Positions 6,623 through 13,578 of a DNA stretch of 18,749 nt are shown here, in pieces. The notes under the pieces are model-generated. The model did no database searches and was not told the origin of the DNA. It saw only the letters and a list, made by a program, of their open reading frames with translations. A program made the translations under genes and the position numbers. This stretch comes from JAZSMS01 sp045536015. GTDB lineage: Bacteria; Bacillota; Clostridia; Christensenellales; QALW01. Location: contig JAZSMS010000078.1 of assembly GCA_045536015.1 (NCBI GenBank), positions 1 to 18,749 on the forward strand, given 5' to 3'. Within the stretch, counting starts at the first letter, position 1. Each line of letters begins with the position of its first letter.

Positions 6623-6643
6623 AGAGGATTTTTTACCCTTCTT

Positions 6644-8002
6644 TTATTCAATATTATGACCAATTTCAGAGCATAAAACGGCTAAATTAAAAAATTTAAA
6701 AAGCGCTTTACCAAAATTGTCTGTTTTGTCGGTAAGGTAAACGTCTCTGCCGTCAAATTCGGCATTAAAACGAGATGCAATTTTACTTATAAATTTGCTA
6801 TAAGGGGTAATATCGTCGTTAGACCAATAAAATTCTTCAAATATTTCACCCTCGATGGCACCTTTTTTTCTGTCGCTTAAGCGGATACGCCCGTTTTCTA
6901 GCGTCTCTATCAAAAAGAACATTCTCGCCGAAGAAAGCGAGCATTTTGCATCCACCCGGCAATAAAGCCCCTGATTTTCATCGTAGGAGAAACCGATGCC
7001 CTGCTTTAATAAATCTATTAAAACGTCTTTATCAAGCGGCTCGGCTTTATCCGCACCAACAAAAGAGTAACCCTTTTCCTTATAGCATAAGCGGCAAGAA
7101 GCTTTTGTGTAATAAAGGTCGGCGTGCGCAACAAAAACAAGCATTTTTAAATATTCAAAAAAAGCAAAAGAGCCGGCAAATTTGCCTGTAATTTTTCCTT
7201 TATGTATCCAGCAAGGGTGACAAACGCGTTTTAACGCGCGCTCAAAGCGTTGCTTGTCGCTGATTCGTCTTGACAAATGTCTTATAGCACAGCCGTTATC
7301 GTGAACAAAATAAATCCCGTCTACATTGTGTATAGAAATTTTTAAATCGGCAGTACCGAAAAACTTTGGAAATCTTATGCTTAACACGTTTGCAGAAAAA
7401 GTTTTTTCTGCCATAGAAAAAAAGCACTCAAGCACATTTTCGGGCTCTGCAAATTTTTTAGCAGGCTTCCAATCTCTTATTGCGCAAGCCTCGCTTGATT
7501 TTTCTTTAAGCTGATTGCAAATTTTCTCAATATTGCAAACAACGTAGTCACAGATGTTTTTATCCGTATCGGCTAAAAGTGAAAGCACAGAATCATCTGT
7601 CGAAATACTTTTAAGCGTAGGGAGATACGATTTGTGCAGGTGCTGCAGTGCGCATAAAAACAAAATATCTGCGGATAAAATTTCGGTTTTTCTTAAAGCG
7701 AGAATTTGCTCGCAAAGGGAAATATCAAATTTTTCTTCTTTCACCTTGTCTTTGACGTTGTGCGCAAGGCGTAATCTGAAATATGACGATAGTTTGATTT
7801 CTTTAGAAAAAATGTAGCGCAGCCGTTCTTCTTCAAAGCGAGGATTGCCAAGCTCAAAATCGGTAATGCCCATATATCTTGTTTTGCAAAAATCTGCAAC
7901 CGCAACGGCAACGTGCGAAGCGCATAAAAATTCTCCGCCAAATTCTTCCTTTATTTTTTTTGAATTTTCAAGAATTGTTTTAAGCAATTGCGTTAAAATC
8001 AT
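6644..8002 (-). CDS. Uncharacterised 452-residue protein, possible Clp-N-like start and duplicated DUF1828-like region
   Basis: I do not recognise this protein with confidence. There is no signal peptide or membrane segment, so it should be cytoplasmic. Residues 1-125 are helical. Two stretches, FLCASHVAVAVADFC (25-39) and ILSADILFLCALQ (108-120), faintly recall the two halves of the Clp N-terminal domain, without any ATPase domain after it. From about 188 two similar segments may be present. The first has DGIYFVHDNGCAIRHLSRR (218-236); the second has a strand pattern ending ALFKFFNLAVLCSEIG (433-448). Both recall DUF1828-type proteins, which are poorly understood. It is cysteine-rich, with CHPC (261-264) and CRLC (303-306), a possible metal site. 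The ATG at 8002 follows AAAAGGTG, and the gene starts 10 bases after the HAD gene stops, so the two are surely co-transcribed. Both domain guesses are inference. Confidence 0.6.
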   Translation of the reverse strand: MILTQLLKTILENSKKIKEEFGGEFLCASHVAVAVADFCKTRYMGITDFELGNPRFEEERLRYIFSKEIKLSSYFRLRLAHNVKDKVKEEKFDISLCEQILALRKTEILSADILFLCALQHLHKSYLPTLKSISTDDSVLSLLADTDKNICDYVVCNIEKICNQLKEKSSEACAIRDWKPAKKFAEPENVLECFFSMAEKTFSANVLSIRFPKFFGTADLKISIHNVDGIYFVHDNGCAIRHLSRRISDKQRFERALKRVCHPCWIHKGKITGKFAGSFAFFEYLKMLVFVAHADLYYTKASCRLCYKEKGYSFVGADKAEPLDKDVLIDLLKQGIGFSYDENQGLYCRVDAKCSLSSARMFFLIETLENGRIRLSDRKKGAIEGEIFEEFYWSNDDITPYSKFISKIASRFNAEFDGRDVYLTDKTDNFGKALFKFFNLAVLCSEIGHNIE

Positions 8003-8012
8003 AAAACACCTT

Positions 8013-8468
8013 TTAGCCGTTTAATATTTCAATACACTTTTCTGCGTCGCGTTCTTCAAGTCCGTAATAAAAATTGGAGGTTTTAACAATATGCCCGTCT
8101 AAAACAGAATCAAACATAAGTCTGTCATCAATAACTGCAAAATTCTTTGTTTGTGTGTTTTCGTTAAGCCACAGCTTTATTTCTTCTTCTCTTTTTGCGT
8201 GCAAAATAGGCGTTTTGTCAAATATTTCAAGGTTGAAATTATTAAAAATCTCATTGATTTGCGTGCCGATATTGTCGCACAGTTCGCCGTTTTTGTCCCA
8301 ATGCTCGCGCCAGGAAGAAGACAAAACAATCTTTGCACCTGTTGAATCAACAATTTGTTTTAACAAAAGCATTTTAGAAGGATCAATAATAACTCCGCCG
8401 TTATTGTGCGCGCGCACGTATTTTTCATAATTTAAAACGCCGTCAAAGTCAAGAAAAATTACCTTCAT
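8013..8468 (-). CDS. Small HAD-superfamily hydrolase (HAD_SAK-like)
   Basis: The 151-residue protein has the HAD core without a large cap. Motif I is IFLDFDGVLN (4-13), whose first Asp would form the phospho-aspartate. Then come TGAKIVLSSSWREHW with motif II Ser, EIKLWLNENTQTKNF, and motif IV FAVIDDR. This order, especially the SSSWR block and the late IDDR, fits the HAD domain found in Swiss-Army-Knife RNA repair proteins and their stand-alone relatives. A phosphatase activity is likely; the substrate, a phosphorylated nucleic acid end or a small molecule, is unknown. A clear AGGAGGG lies upstream of the ATG at 8466-8468, and a promoter lies just before that. It is the first gene of a two-gene operon with the unrecognised protein at 6644-8002, so the two probably act together. 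Confidence 0.85.
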   Translation of the reverse strand: MKVIFLDFDGVLNYEKYVRAHNNGGVIIDPSKMLLLKQIVDSTGAKIVLSSSWREHWDKNGELCDNIGTQINEIFNNFNLEIFDKTPILHAKREEEIKLWLNENTQTKNFAVIDDRLMFDSVLDGHIVKTSNFYYGLEERDAEKCIEILNG

Positions 8469-8485
8469 AAAACCCTCCTATATAC

Positions 8486-8514
8486 ATTATATCTTATTTG
8501 GCTTTGTATTGCAA
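8486..8514 (-). promoter_or_regulatory. Promoter of the HAD / 452-residue operon
   Basis: On the minus strand TTGCAA (8509-8514) and a perfect TATAAT (8486-8491) are 17 bases apart. The leader before the HAD start codon is very short. It is back to back with the ychF promoter. Confidence 0.75.
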
Positions 8515-8527
8515 ACGCAAAATAAGT

Positions 8528-8556
8528 GTGACAAGATTAAAAGACCGTGGTATAAT
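8528..8556 (+). promoter_or_regulatory. Promoter of ychF
   Basis: GTGACA (8528-8533), a 17-base spacer and TATAAT (8551-8556) lie 35 bases before the ychF start. The ribosome binding site is TTTGGAGGAAAC. Confidence 0.82.
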
Positions 8557-8590
8557 ACCTTTAATCTTATTTTAGCTTTGGAGGAAACAA

Positions 8591-9679
8591 ATGAAATTAG
8601 GTGTTGTAGGCTTGCCAAACGTTGGCAAGAGCACTTTGTTTAATGCAATTACAAACGCAGGTGCCGAAGCGGCAAACTACCCGTTTTGCACTATTGAACC
8701 AAACGTTGGTGTGGTTTCGGTGCCCGATAAGCGTCTTGACGCACTTGCCGAAATTTATTCGCCCAAAAAGGTTACGCCTGCTTACATAGAATTTGTTGAT
8801 ATTGCAGGTCTTGTGCGCGGTGCTTCGCGAGGCGAAGGTCTTGGAAACAAGTTTTTATCGCATATCCGTGAGGTTGACGCGATAGTTCACGTTGTGCGCT
8901 GCTTTGAAAATGCCGATATTATTCACGTTGATGGCAGTATTGATCCTGTCAGAGACGTTGAAACCATAAATTTAGAGCTTATTTTAGCTGACCTTGAAAC
9001 CTGCACAAAGAGATACGAAAAGGCGCAAAAGTCTGCACGCGGCAACGATAAGCTTGCTAAAGAGGAGGTTGCGCTTTTAGAGAGAATTTTGCCGCACCTT
9101 GAGGCAGAAAAGCCCGTTCGCTCGCTTGAAATGGACGAAGATGAGGCGGCTCTGGCTCGCTCGTTCTTTTTGCTTACCACAAAGCCGATAATCTATGCCG
9201 CAAATATTTCTGAGAGTGAAATTGGCAAAGAAAATCCGCTTGTTGATGCGCTTAAAAAGATGGCAGAGGCTGACGGCGATCAGGTAATGGTAATTTCTGC
9301 GCGCATTGAAGAAGAGCTTGCTCAGCTTGATCAAGACGAAAAGGAAATGTTTTTAGCCGAATACGGCTTAGCCGAAAGCGGACTTGATAGGCTTGTTGCG
9401 GCAAGCTACGATTTGCTTGGTTTAATATCGTTTTTAACAGCAGGCGCAGACGAGGTAAGAGCCTGGACGATTACGCGCGGCACAAAGGCACCGCAGGCGG
9501 CAGGTAAAATTCACTCGGATTTTGAACGCGGCTTTATCCGTGCCGAAATTATCGCCTACAACGATTTTATGCAGTTTAAGTCAATGACAGCTGCAAAGGA
9601 AAAGGGACTTGTCCGTTCCGAAGGCAAAGAATACGTGATGAACGATGGCGACATAACGCTTTTCAGATTTAACGTTTAA
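8591..9679 (+). CDS. ychF: Redox-regulated ATPase YchF (OLA1 family)
   Basis: YchF is a universally conserved Obg-family P-loop protein that prefers ATP to GTP and binds ribosomes; roles in stress response and translation are reported. The 362 residues are full length. The G1 motif GLPNVGKST occupies 7-15, and G3 is DIAGLVRGASRGEGLGNKFL. At the usual G4 NKxD position the protein reads AANISESE, the change that explains its ATP preference. The C-terminal TGS-like domain contains RAWTITRGTKAPQAAGKIHS and DFERGFIRAEIIAYNDF. It is a single gene with its own promoter. No convincing intrinsic terminator follows; a stem without a T-run overlaps the next promoter, so some readthrough into the ribU leader is possible, where the FMN riboswitch would still control it. 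Confidence 0.97.
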   Translation: MKLGVVGLPNVGKSTLFNAITNAGAEAANYPFCTIEPNVGVVSVPDKRLDALAEIYSPKKVTPAYIEFVDIAGLVRGASRGEGLGNKFLSHIREVDAIVHVVRCFENADIIHVDGSIDPVRDVETINLELILADLETCTKRYEKAQKSARGNDKLAKEEVALLERILPHLEAEKPVRSLEMDEDEAALARSFFLLTTKPIIYAANISESEIGKENPLVDALKKMAEADGDQVMVISARIEEELAQLDQDEKEMFLAEYGLAESGLDRLVAASYDLLGLISFLTAGADEVRAWTITRGTKAPQAAGKIHSDFERGFIRAEIIAYNDFMQFKSMTAAKEKGLVRSEGKEYVMNDGDITLFRFNV

Positions 9680-9681
9680 TT

Positions 9682-9710
9682 CTGTAGGTGTTGACAAATA
9701 AAACCTACGG
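9682..9710. promoter_or_regulatory. Inverted repeat over the ribU promoter -35 region
   Basis: CTGTAGGT (9682-9689) and ACCTACGG (9703-9710) can pair over eight positions with one G-T pair, and the 13 bases between them contain the -35 box TTGACA. It may be an operator, the weak end of the ychF transcript, or chance. Confidence 0.35.
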
Positions 9711-9719
9711 TTATATAAT
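9691..9719 (+). promoter_or_regulatory. Sigma-A promoter of ribU
   Basis: A perfect TTGACA (9691-9696), a 17-base spacer and a perfect TATAAT (9714-9719) are present. Transcription should start about ten bases before the FMN aptamer begins. Confidence 0.92.
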
Positions 9720-9734
9720 AAAGACGTAAAATTG

Positions 9735-9858
9735 AATTTTCGGGGTGGGGCGCAATTCCTCAACCGGTGGTTACAGTCCACGACTCTTATCTGTTCTTCA
9801 AGATAAGACTGAAGCAGTGAAATTCTGCTACCGACGGTAAAGTCCGGATGAAAGAAAT
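9735..9858 (+). promoter_or_regulatory. FMN riboswitch (RFN element)
   Basis: The conserved RFN blocks appear in order: CGGGGTGGGGCGCAATTCCT, then ACCGGTGGTTACAGTCCACGA, GAAGCAGTGAAATTCTGCTA, CCGACGGTAAAGTC and CGGATGAAAGA. The outer helix P1 is the TTTC near 9738-9741 with GAAA at 9850-9853. The variable arm contains the long CTTATCT/AGATAAG stem. A riboflavin transporter gene follows, as expected for this class. FMN binding should favour the terminator just downstream. Confidence 0.96.
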
Positions 9859-9881
9859 AGTATTTTTATTTGTATCTTTTT

Positions 9882-9914
9882 CCCCGACGTTTTTTCGTTG
9901 GGGATATTTTTTTT
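9882..9914 (+). terminator. Intrinsic terminator of the FMN riboswitch
   Basis: CCCCGACG (9882-9889) pairs with CGTTGGGG (9896-9903), eight pairs with one G-U, followed by ATATTTTTTTT. It sits between the aptamer and the ribU ribosome binding site, so control is probably by transcription attenuation. Confidence 0.88.
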
Positions 9915-9925
9915 GAGGTGATATT

Positions 9926-10525
9926 ATGGGAAAAACTATGACAAATACGCGAAAACTGGTGCTTATTGCAATTTTTTCGGCAATGGGCTACGTTTTAATG
10001 CTTTTAGATTTTCCGCTTGCGTTTTTAATACCAAGCTTTATAAAGTTTGATTTTTCCGAGCTTCCCGCACTTATCTGTGCATTTGCGGCGGGACCGTGGG
10101 CAGGCGTTGCGGTATGCTTTCTGAAAAATGCCATTCATTTATTAAATACGTCGACAATGTGTGTTGGCGAGCTTGCTAACTTTTTACTTGGCGCGGCGTT
10201 TGTGCTTCCTGCGGGACTTATCTATAAATATAATCGCACAAAAGTAGGTGCGCTTATAGGTATGTTTGTAGGTGCGGCGGCTTCTTCGATAATAAGTCTT
10301 CCTGTAAACCTGTTTATAACGTATCCTTTTTATATAAACGTTATGAATTTTCCTGAAAACGCAATCTTGGGTATGTACCGCGCGATTGCAGGTTGGGTAA
10401 AAAATCTTCCGCACGCAATTTTAACGTTTAACGTGCCGTTTAACTTTTTAAAATACGGTGTTGACGCGGCTATTACGTTTGTGATTTATAAGCGAATTTC
10501 GCCAATTTTGCAAGGAAAAAAATAA
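9926..10525 (+). CDS. ribU: Riboflavin ECF transporter S component (RibU)
   Basis: RibU binds riboflavin in the membrane and works with the shared ECF energising module to import it. The 199-residue protein has about six hydrophobic segments. Family motifs are FIKFDFSELPALICAFAAGP (38-57), GVAVCFLKNAIHLLNTS, CVGELANFLLGAAFVLPAGL, and a C-terminal LPHAILTFNVPFNFLKYG. The start ATG at 9926-9928 follows GAGGTG at a normal distance; a second in-frame ATG four codons later is a possible alternative. The FMN riboswitch upstream gives independent support for the substrate. It is followed directly by the promoter of the M23 lipoprotein gene, with no visible terminator, so partial readthrough into that gene is possible. 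EcfA and EcfT are not in this window. Confidence 0.96.
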   Translation: MGKTMTNTRKLVLIAIFSAMGYVLMLLDFPLAFLIPSFIKFDFSELPALICAFAAGPWAGVAVCFLKNAIHLLNTSTMCVGELANFLLGAAFVLPAGLIYKYNRTKVGALIGMFVGAAASSIISLPVNLFITYPFYINVMNFPENAILGMYRAIAGWVKNLPHAILTFNVPFNFLKYGVDAAITFVIYKRISPILQGKK

Positions 10526-10529
10526 ACCG

Positions 10530-10558
10530 TTGTAAAAATGTGCAAAACAAGGTATAAT
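10530..10558 (+). promoter_or_regulatory. Promoter of the M23 lipoprotein gene
   Basis: TTGTAA (10530-10535), 17 bases, then a perfect TATAAT (10553-10558). It starts five bases after the ribU stop codon. Confidence 0.75.
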
Positions 10559-10603
10559 ACTTATACTTTAATAATGCACATTTTGTTTTTTTGGAGAGAT
10601 TTG

Positions 10604-12850
10604 ATGAAAAAACGTTTTTTTGCCATTGTGGCATTAATATTAGTCTGCGCAAGCCTTTGCTCGTGCGCACGCTTTAAACGGCCCGAGCCGCTTCCCGAAA
10701 CGGCAAGTGCGCTCAGCGGAGTGTTTTTATCCGGCGCAAGCGAAGCGCCGTTTGGCACAGGCGAGGTTTTATTTACGGCGCTAGAAAAAGGTAATTATAA
10801 ATATAAAGAGCTTGCCGAGGGCGAAAGCTTTGATATTCAAGAGGGTGCCGACGTAACAAGCTGGACAACCATCAAAGATGGACAAAAGTTTGTATCAAAC
10901 ACCTGCCGCAACATAGCGGTTGCCGAGGTTTCTAGCGAAAACACAGTTTTATCGGCAAAGGTGTATCAGTTTATTCCCGGTGTGCTTTACGGGCTTAATA
11001 ACCCCGACCAATACGACGACAAAACCTTTTATCAAGCAGATAATAAGACACTTGAAGACGACAGAGCCGTCCGTCTTGCTTCAAACTTATTTAAAACTGC
11101 CGATACTTCTTATTACGGAAAGCAATACGGCTATATAATTCAGGGATATTTGACAAAATATTCTGCCCAGGCAGGATATTATGACGGCTATTATCATACG
11201 GGATGCGATATTACAACTCAACAAAACCGTCCGTTTTATTCGCCCATTGACGGCGAGGTGCTCTATGCGGGCGAAAGTGATGCATACAATATGATAATAA
11301 TTTATTCTGCCGAATTTGACGTTTCGCTTTTAATTCTTCACGGAGAGGATACCTCTCCTGCACAGAGAATTAAGGATGGCGACGGCAAGGTAGAAAAAGG
11401 TCAGCTTTTAGGTTACGGCGGCTCATCAGGCGACCCTGCAGGAAGCACGCATCTTCACATAGAGCTTGTTCCCGGTGCGGCATCAAGATATCAGAACTTT
11501 TCTAAAACGCCTGAATACACGCGCAGAGGAACGTTTGATCCGCTTATTATTGCGGATATGTTTAACTTAAAAACTCTTTCGCAAAACTCGTTTGATGCTT
11601 TTGAAGCCTACGGAACTGATGCGCTAAGCGCGCAGAATAACGCATCGGTGCTGCTTGTTGGCTCGTGGATGTATTTCTACGACCCGTTGCAAAAATCTAT
11701 AATTAAAGCGCGCCCTGACGGAAGCGAGCAGACCTTGCTTGCAACGGTTTCGGCAAAAAATTTAAATTATATCAGTGGCGAACTTTATTTTTCTAACCTT
11801 GACGATAACGGCTATATCTATAAGCTTTCCTGCGCAGTAGAAGAACCTCAACCCCAGCTTGTTTTAGCAAGAGATTGCTCGCCGTATCTGTTTTCGGTAA
11901 ACAACGTTTTATATTTTTCCGATGCTAACAACAAAGGCGCAATCTGCTCGGTAAACGTTGACGGAACAGATTTTAAGGTTGTGGTAAACCGTAACGTTAC
12001 CGACGTATTTTATACTTCGGCAGGCTTTTACTACACGCAGGACGCAGTTAACAAATATGAGCGCGTTCACTATTATTCGTTTAGCGAAAAGAAAAATCTT
12101 CAGCTTATCTCCGTTCGTGCCGAGCGCCCGTTTATCTATGACGGCTATCTGGCTTACAGCAAAAAGTACGACGGTTTAAAGGGCTATGCAAAGGCTATTC
12201 CCACTCTTGACGGTAGTGAAAAAGGCGCAATGGTGATAACGCCCGATGCGTTTAACCAGATTTACGTTTACAATAAATGGTTTGTGTATTCAAATTTATC
12301 TGATGGCGAAAGCTTGTATATAAAGCTTAAGCAAAACAACGTTTCTTCACCGCTAGTAAAGGATATTTTGTGCAAGCAGCTTTCGGTTAAAGGAAATTGG
12401 CTTTATTACGTTACCTTTATCAACGAGGGCGAAGTGCTTACAAGAATAAACTTAACCTCGCGTGCAATGCAACGCTTTATCTCGGGAACTTGGGTTGACG
12501 AAAAGCTTGAAGCAAATCAAGTAACGCTTGATATCCTTGGTGCAAAGGGCGAAAACGACAATATTTATTCCCCCGAGGCAGAACTTCCGCCAACGCCTAC
12601 ACCCGATCCTAACGCAACACCCGTGCCGACTCCCGAGGCAACACCCGAGGTAACTCCTGAGGCAACACCCGAGGCAACACCCGAGGCAACACCCGAAGGC
12701 ACACCTGAGGTAACACCCGAAGGCACACCTGAGGTAACACCGGAAGGCACACCTGAGGCAACACCTGAAGGCACACCTGAGGCAACACCCGAAGGCACAC
12801 CCGAGGTAACACCCGAAGGCACACCCGAAGTAACCCCGGAAACAACTTAA
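10604..12850 (+). CDS. Lipoprotein with M23 peptidase domain, DUF5050-like region and TPE-repeat tail
   Basis: The 748-residue protein starts at the ATG at 10604-10606 after TTGGAGAGA. Its signal peptide ends in the lipobox LCSC with Cys21, so it should be anchored outside the membrane. A LytM/M23 domain spans about 185-290. The zinc ligands fit HTGCD (His198, Asp202) and HLH (His285), with His283 as the catalytic partner, and DGDGKVEKGQLLGYGGSSG between. This predicts a metallopeptidase acting on peptidoglycan cross-bridges, and the site looks complete. Residues of about 350-640 carry repeated strand motifs such as LYFSNLDDNGYIYKL and LYFSDANNKGAICSVNVDG, as in DUF5050 propeller-like proteins. 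From 663 to the end it is Pro/Thr/Glu-rich, with 18 TPE[A/G/V/T] units. No LPxTG sorting signal follows. A structural or binding role for the tail is a guess. Confidence 0.9.
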   Translation: MKKRFFAIVALILVCASLCSCARFKRPEPLPETASALSGVFLSGASEAPFGTGEVLFTALEKGNYKYKELAEGESFDIQEGADVTSWTTIKDGQKFVSNTCRNIAVAEVSSENTVLSAKVYQFIPGVLYGLNNPDQYDDKTFYQADNKTLEDDRAVRLASNLFKTADTSYYGKQYGYIIQGYLTKYSAQAGYYDGYYHTGCDITTQQNRPFYSPIDGEVLYAGESDAYNMIIIYSAEFDVSLLILHGEDTSPAQRIKDGDGKVEKGQLLGYGGSSGDPAGSTHLHIELVPGAASRYQNFSKTPEYTRRGTFDPLIIADMFNLKTLSQNSFDAFEAYGTDALSAQNNASVLLVGSWMYFYDPLQKSIIKARPDGSEQTLLATVSAKNLNYISGELYFSNLDDNGYIYKLSCAVEEPQPQLVLARDCSPYLFSVNNVLYFSDANNKGAICSVNVDGTDFKVVVNRNVTDVFYTSAGFYYTQDAVNKYERVHYYSFSEKKNLQLISVRAERPFIYDGYLAYSKKYDGLKGYAKAIPTLDGSEKGAMVITPDAFNQIYVYNKWFVYSNLSDGESLYIKLKQNNVSSPLVKDILCKQLSVKGNWLYYVTFINEGEVLTRINLTSRAMQRFISGTWVDEKLEANQVTLDILGAKGENDNIYSPEAELPPTPTPDPNATPVPTPEATPEVTPEATPEATPEATPEGTPEVTPEGTPEVTPEGTPEATPEGTPEATPEGTPEVTPEGTPEVTPETT
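12590..12847 (+). repeat. Coding tandem repeat (TPE units)
   Basis: The 3' end of the M23 lipoprotein gene repeats 12-base units that encode Thr-Pro-Glu plus Ala, Val or Gly, arranged in the second half as 24-base TPEG-TPEV/A pairs. Near-identical copies differ mainly at third positions (cct/ccc, gag/gaa), which suggests expansion by slippage or unequal exchange. Copy number probably varies among strains. Confidence 0.92.
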
Positions 12851-12852
12851 TA

Positions 12853-12884
12853 AAAAACAGGTCAAATTTGACCTGTTTTTTTAC
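12853..12884. terminator. Bidirectional terminator shared by convergent genes
   Basis: ACAGGTCAAA and TTTGACCTGT (12857-12876) form a perfect 20-base palindrome flanked by an A-run on the left and a T-run on the right, so it can terminate transcription both ways. The stop codon and last five sense codons of the leftward trmO-like gene lie within and beside it. Confidence 0.88.
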
Positions 12885-13536
12885 TTTTTTTTATATTTTC
12901 TATAAAAACCGTACTATCTTTAACGTAAAATTGAACGGCATATTTTCCGTAATCAAGCTTATAAATTCGCTCGTCTTTTTGGTAGGCAGGGCGTGGGTCA
13001 CACGCTAAAAGCTCGGTAAGGGCTTGCCTTGTGCTTTCGTCCAGCTTATCCAGCTTTTCGCAAGGGCAAACAGTTAAACGGTAATGCTCAAATTCTTCGG
13101 CAAAGCCAAAGCGTGCATCGGGATGACAGTCGGCAAAGGGCAGATATGGCTTAACGTCTAAAATAGGCGTTCCGTTTAAAATATCTGCGCCTGAAACTAT
13201 TAAAACAATGCCCTCGTTAGTTCTTTTTACTTCTTCAAGCTTAACGCACGACAGACAAATTCTGTTTGGCCTAAAGGGCGAGCGCGTTGCAAAAACGCCC
13301 TTTCTTGTGTTTCCGCCAAGGCGCGGTGGGCGTACGGTAAGATGGTAATTTTCTTCCTTTGATTGCCACAGGAGCCAAAGATGCGAAAATTCTTCTATTC
13401 CGCGAAAAGCGTTTTCGTCGCGGAATTCTTTTTCAAAAACAATGCGCGATAAGTTGTTTACCATTCCTGCCTGGCGCGGAATTCCAAATTTATCAACGTA
13501 ATCGTTGTATATAATCGCAATGGGATTAACCTGCAT
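12862..13536 (-). CDS. trmO: TrmO-family tRNA (N6-threonylcarbamoyladenosine-37) N6-methyltransferase
   Basis: TrmO (formerly TsaA/YaeB) uses S-adenosylmethionine to methylate t6A at position 37 of some threonine tRNAs, tuning decoding in the cytoplasm. The 224-residue protein shows the family blocks in order: KFGIPRQAG (about 16-24), GIEEFSHLWLLW, VRPPRLGGN followed by KGVFATRSPFRPN, then DILNGTPILDVKPYLPFAD. A C-terminal domain includes DPRPAYQKDERIYKL. The start is the ATG at 13534-13536, preceded by CGGAGGCGATAAA; an upstream in-frame GTG has no binding site. It follows the membrane protein gene by 42 bases with no terminator, so both are probably on one mRNA. Its final codons, KKTGQI, are part of the terminator hairpin. 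The fold and motifs are clear; the precise tRNA target is taken from the family. Confidence 0.9.
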   Translation of the reverse strand: MQVNPIAIIYNDYVDKFGIPRQAGMVNNLSRIVFEKEFRDENAFRGIEEFSHLWLLWQSKEENYHLTVRPPRLGGNTRKGVFATRSPFRPNRICLSCVKLEEVKRTNEGIVLIVSGADILNGTPILDVKPYLPFADCHPDARFGFAEEFEHYRLTVCPCEKLDKLDESTRQALTELLACDPRPAYQKDERIYKLDYGKYAVQFYVKDSTVFIENIKKSKKTGQI

Positions 13537-13578
13537 TTTATCGCCTCCGATAAAACATTTTAACACAAAACGCTATCT

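Larger units (their letters stand above)
6251..6633. repeat. Palindrome-rich intergenic element with 11-base terminal inverted repeats
   Basis: The stretch between convergent genes contains no credible ORF. Its outer ends are AAAAATCCTCT (6251-6261) and the exact complement AGAGGATTTTT (6623-6633), each bordering a hairpin. Between them lie a series of short hairpins and two terminators. This could be a small non-autonomous mobile or repeat element of MITE type, or an inert cluster of terminator and repeat units. No clear target-site duplication was seen, and no other copy lies in this window. Confidence 0.45.

Noticed and set aside
8923..9334. Minus-strand open frames inside ychF
   Set aside because: They are antisense shadows of a full-length, strongly conserved gene and have no start signals.
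12590..12850. Regular repeats as a possible CRISPR array
   Set aside because: Units are 12 or 24 bases, contiguous without unique spacers, and keep an open frame; they are protein-coding.
12452..12865. Long minus-strand open frames opposite the TPE repeat, reading Cys/Gly/Leu- or Pro/Ser/Gly/Val-rich repeats
   Set aside because: They are mirror readings of the coding tandem repeat, lack ribosome binding sites and overlap the real lipoprotein gene completely.
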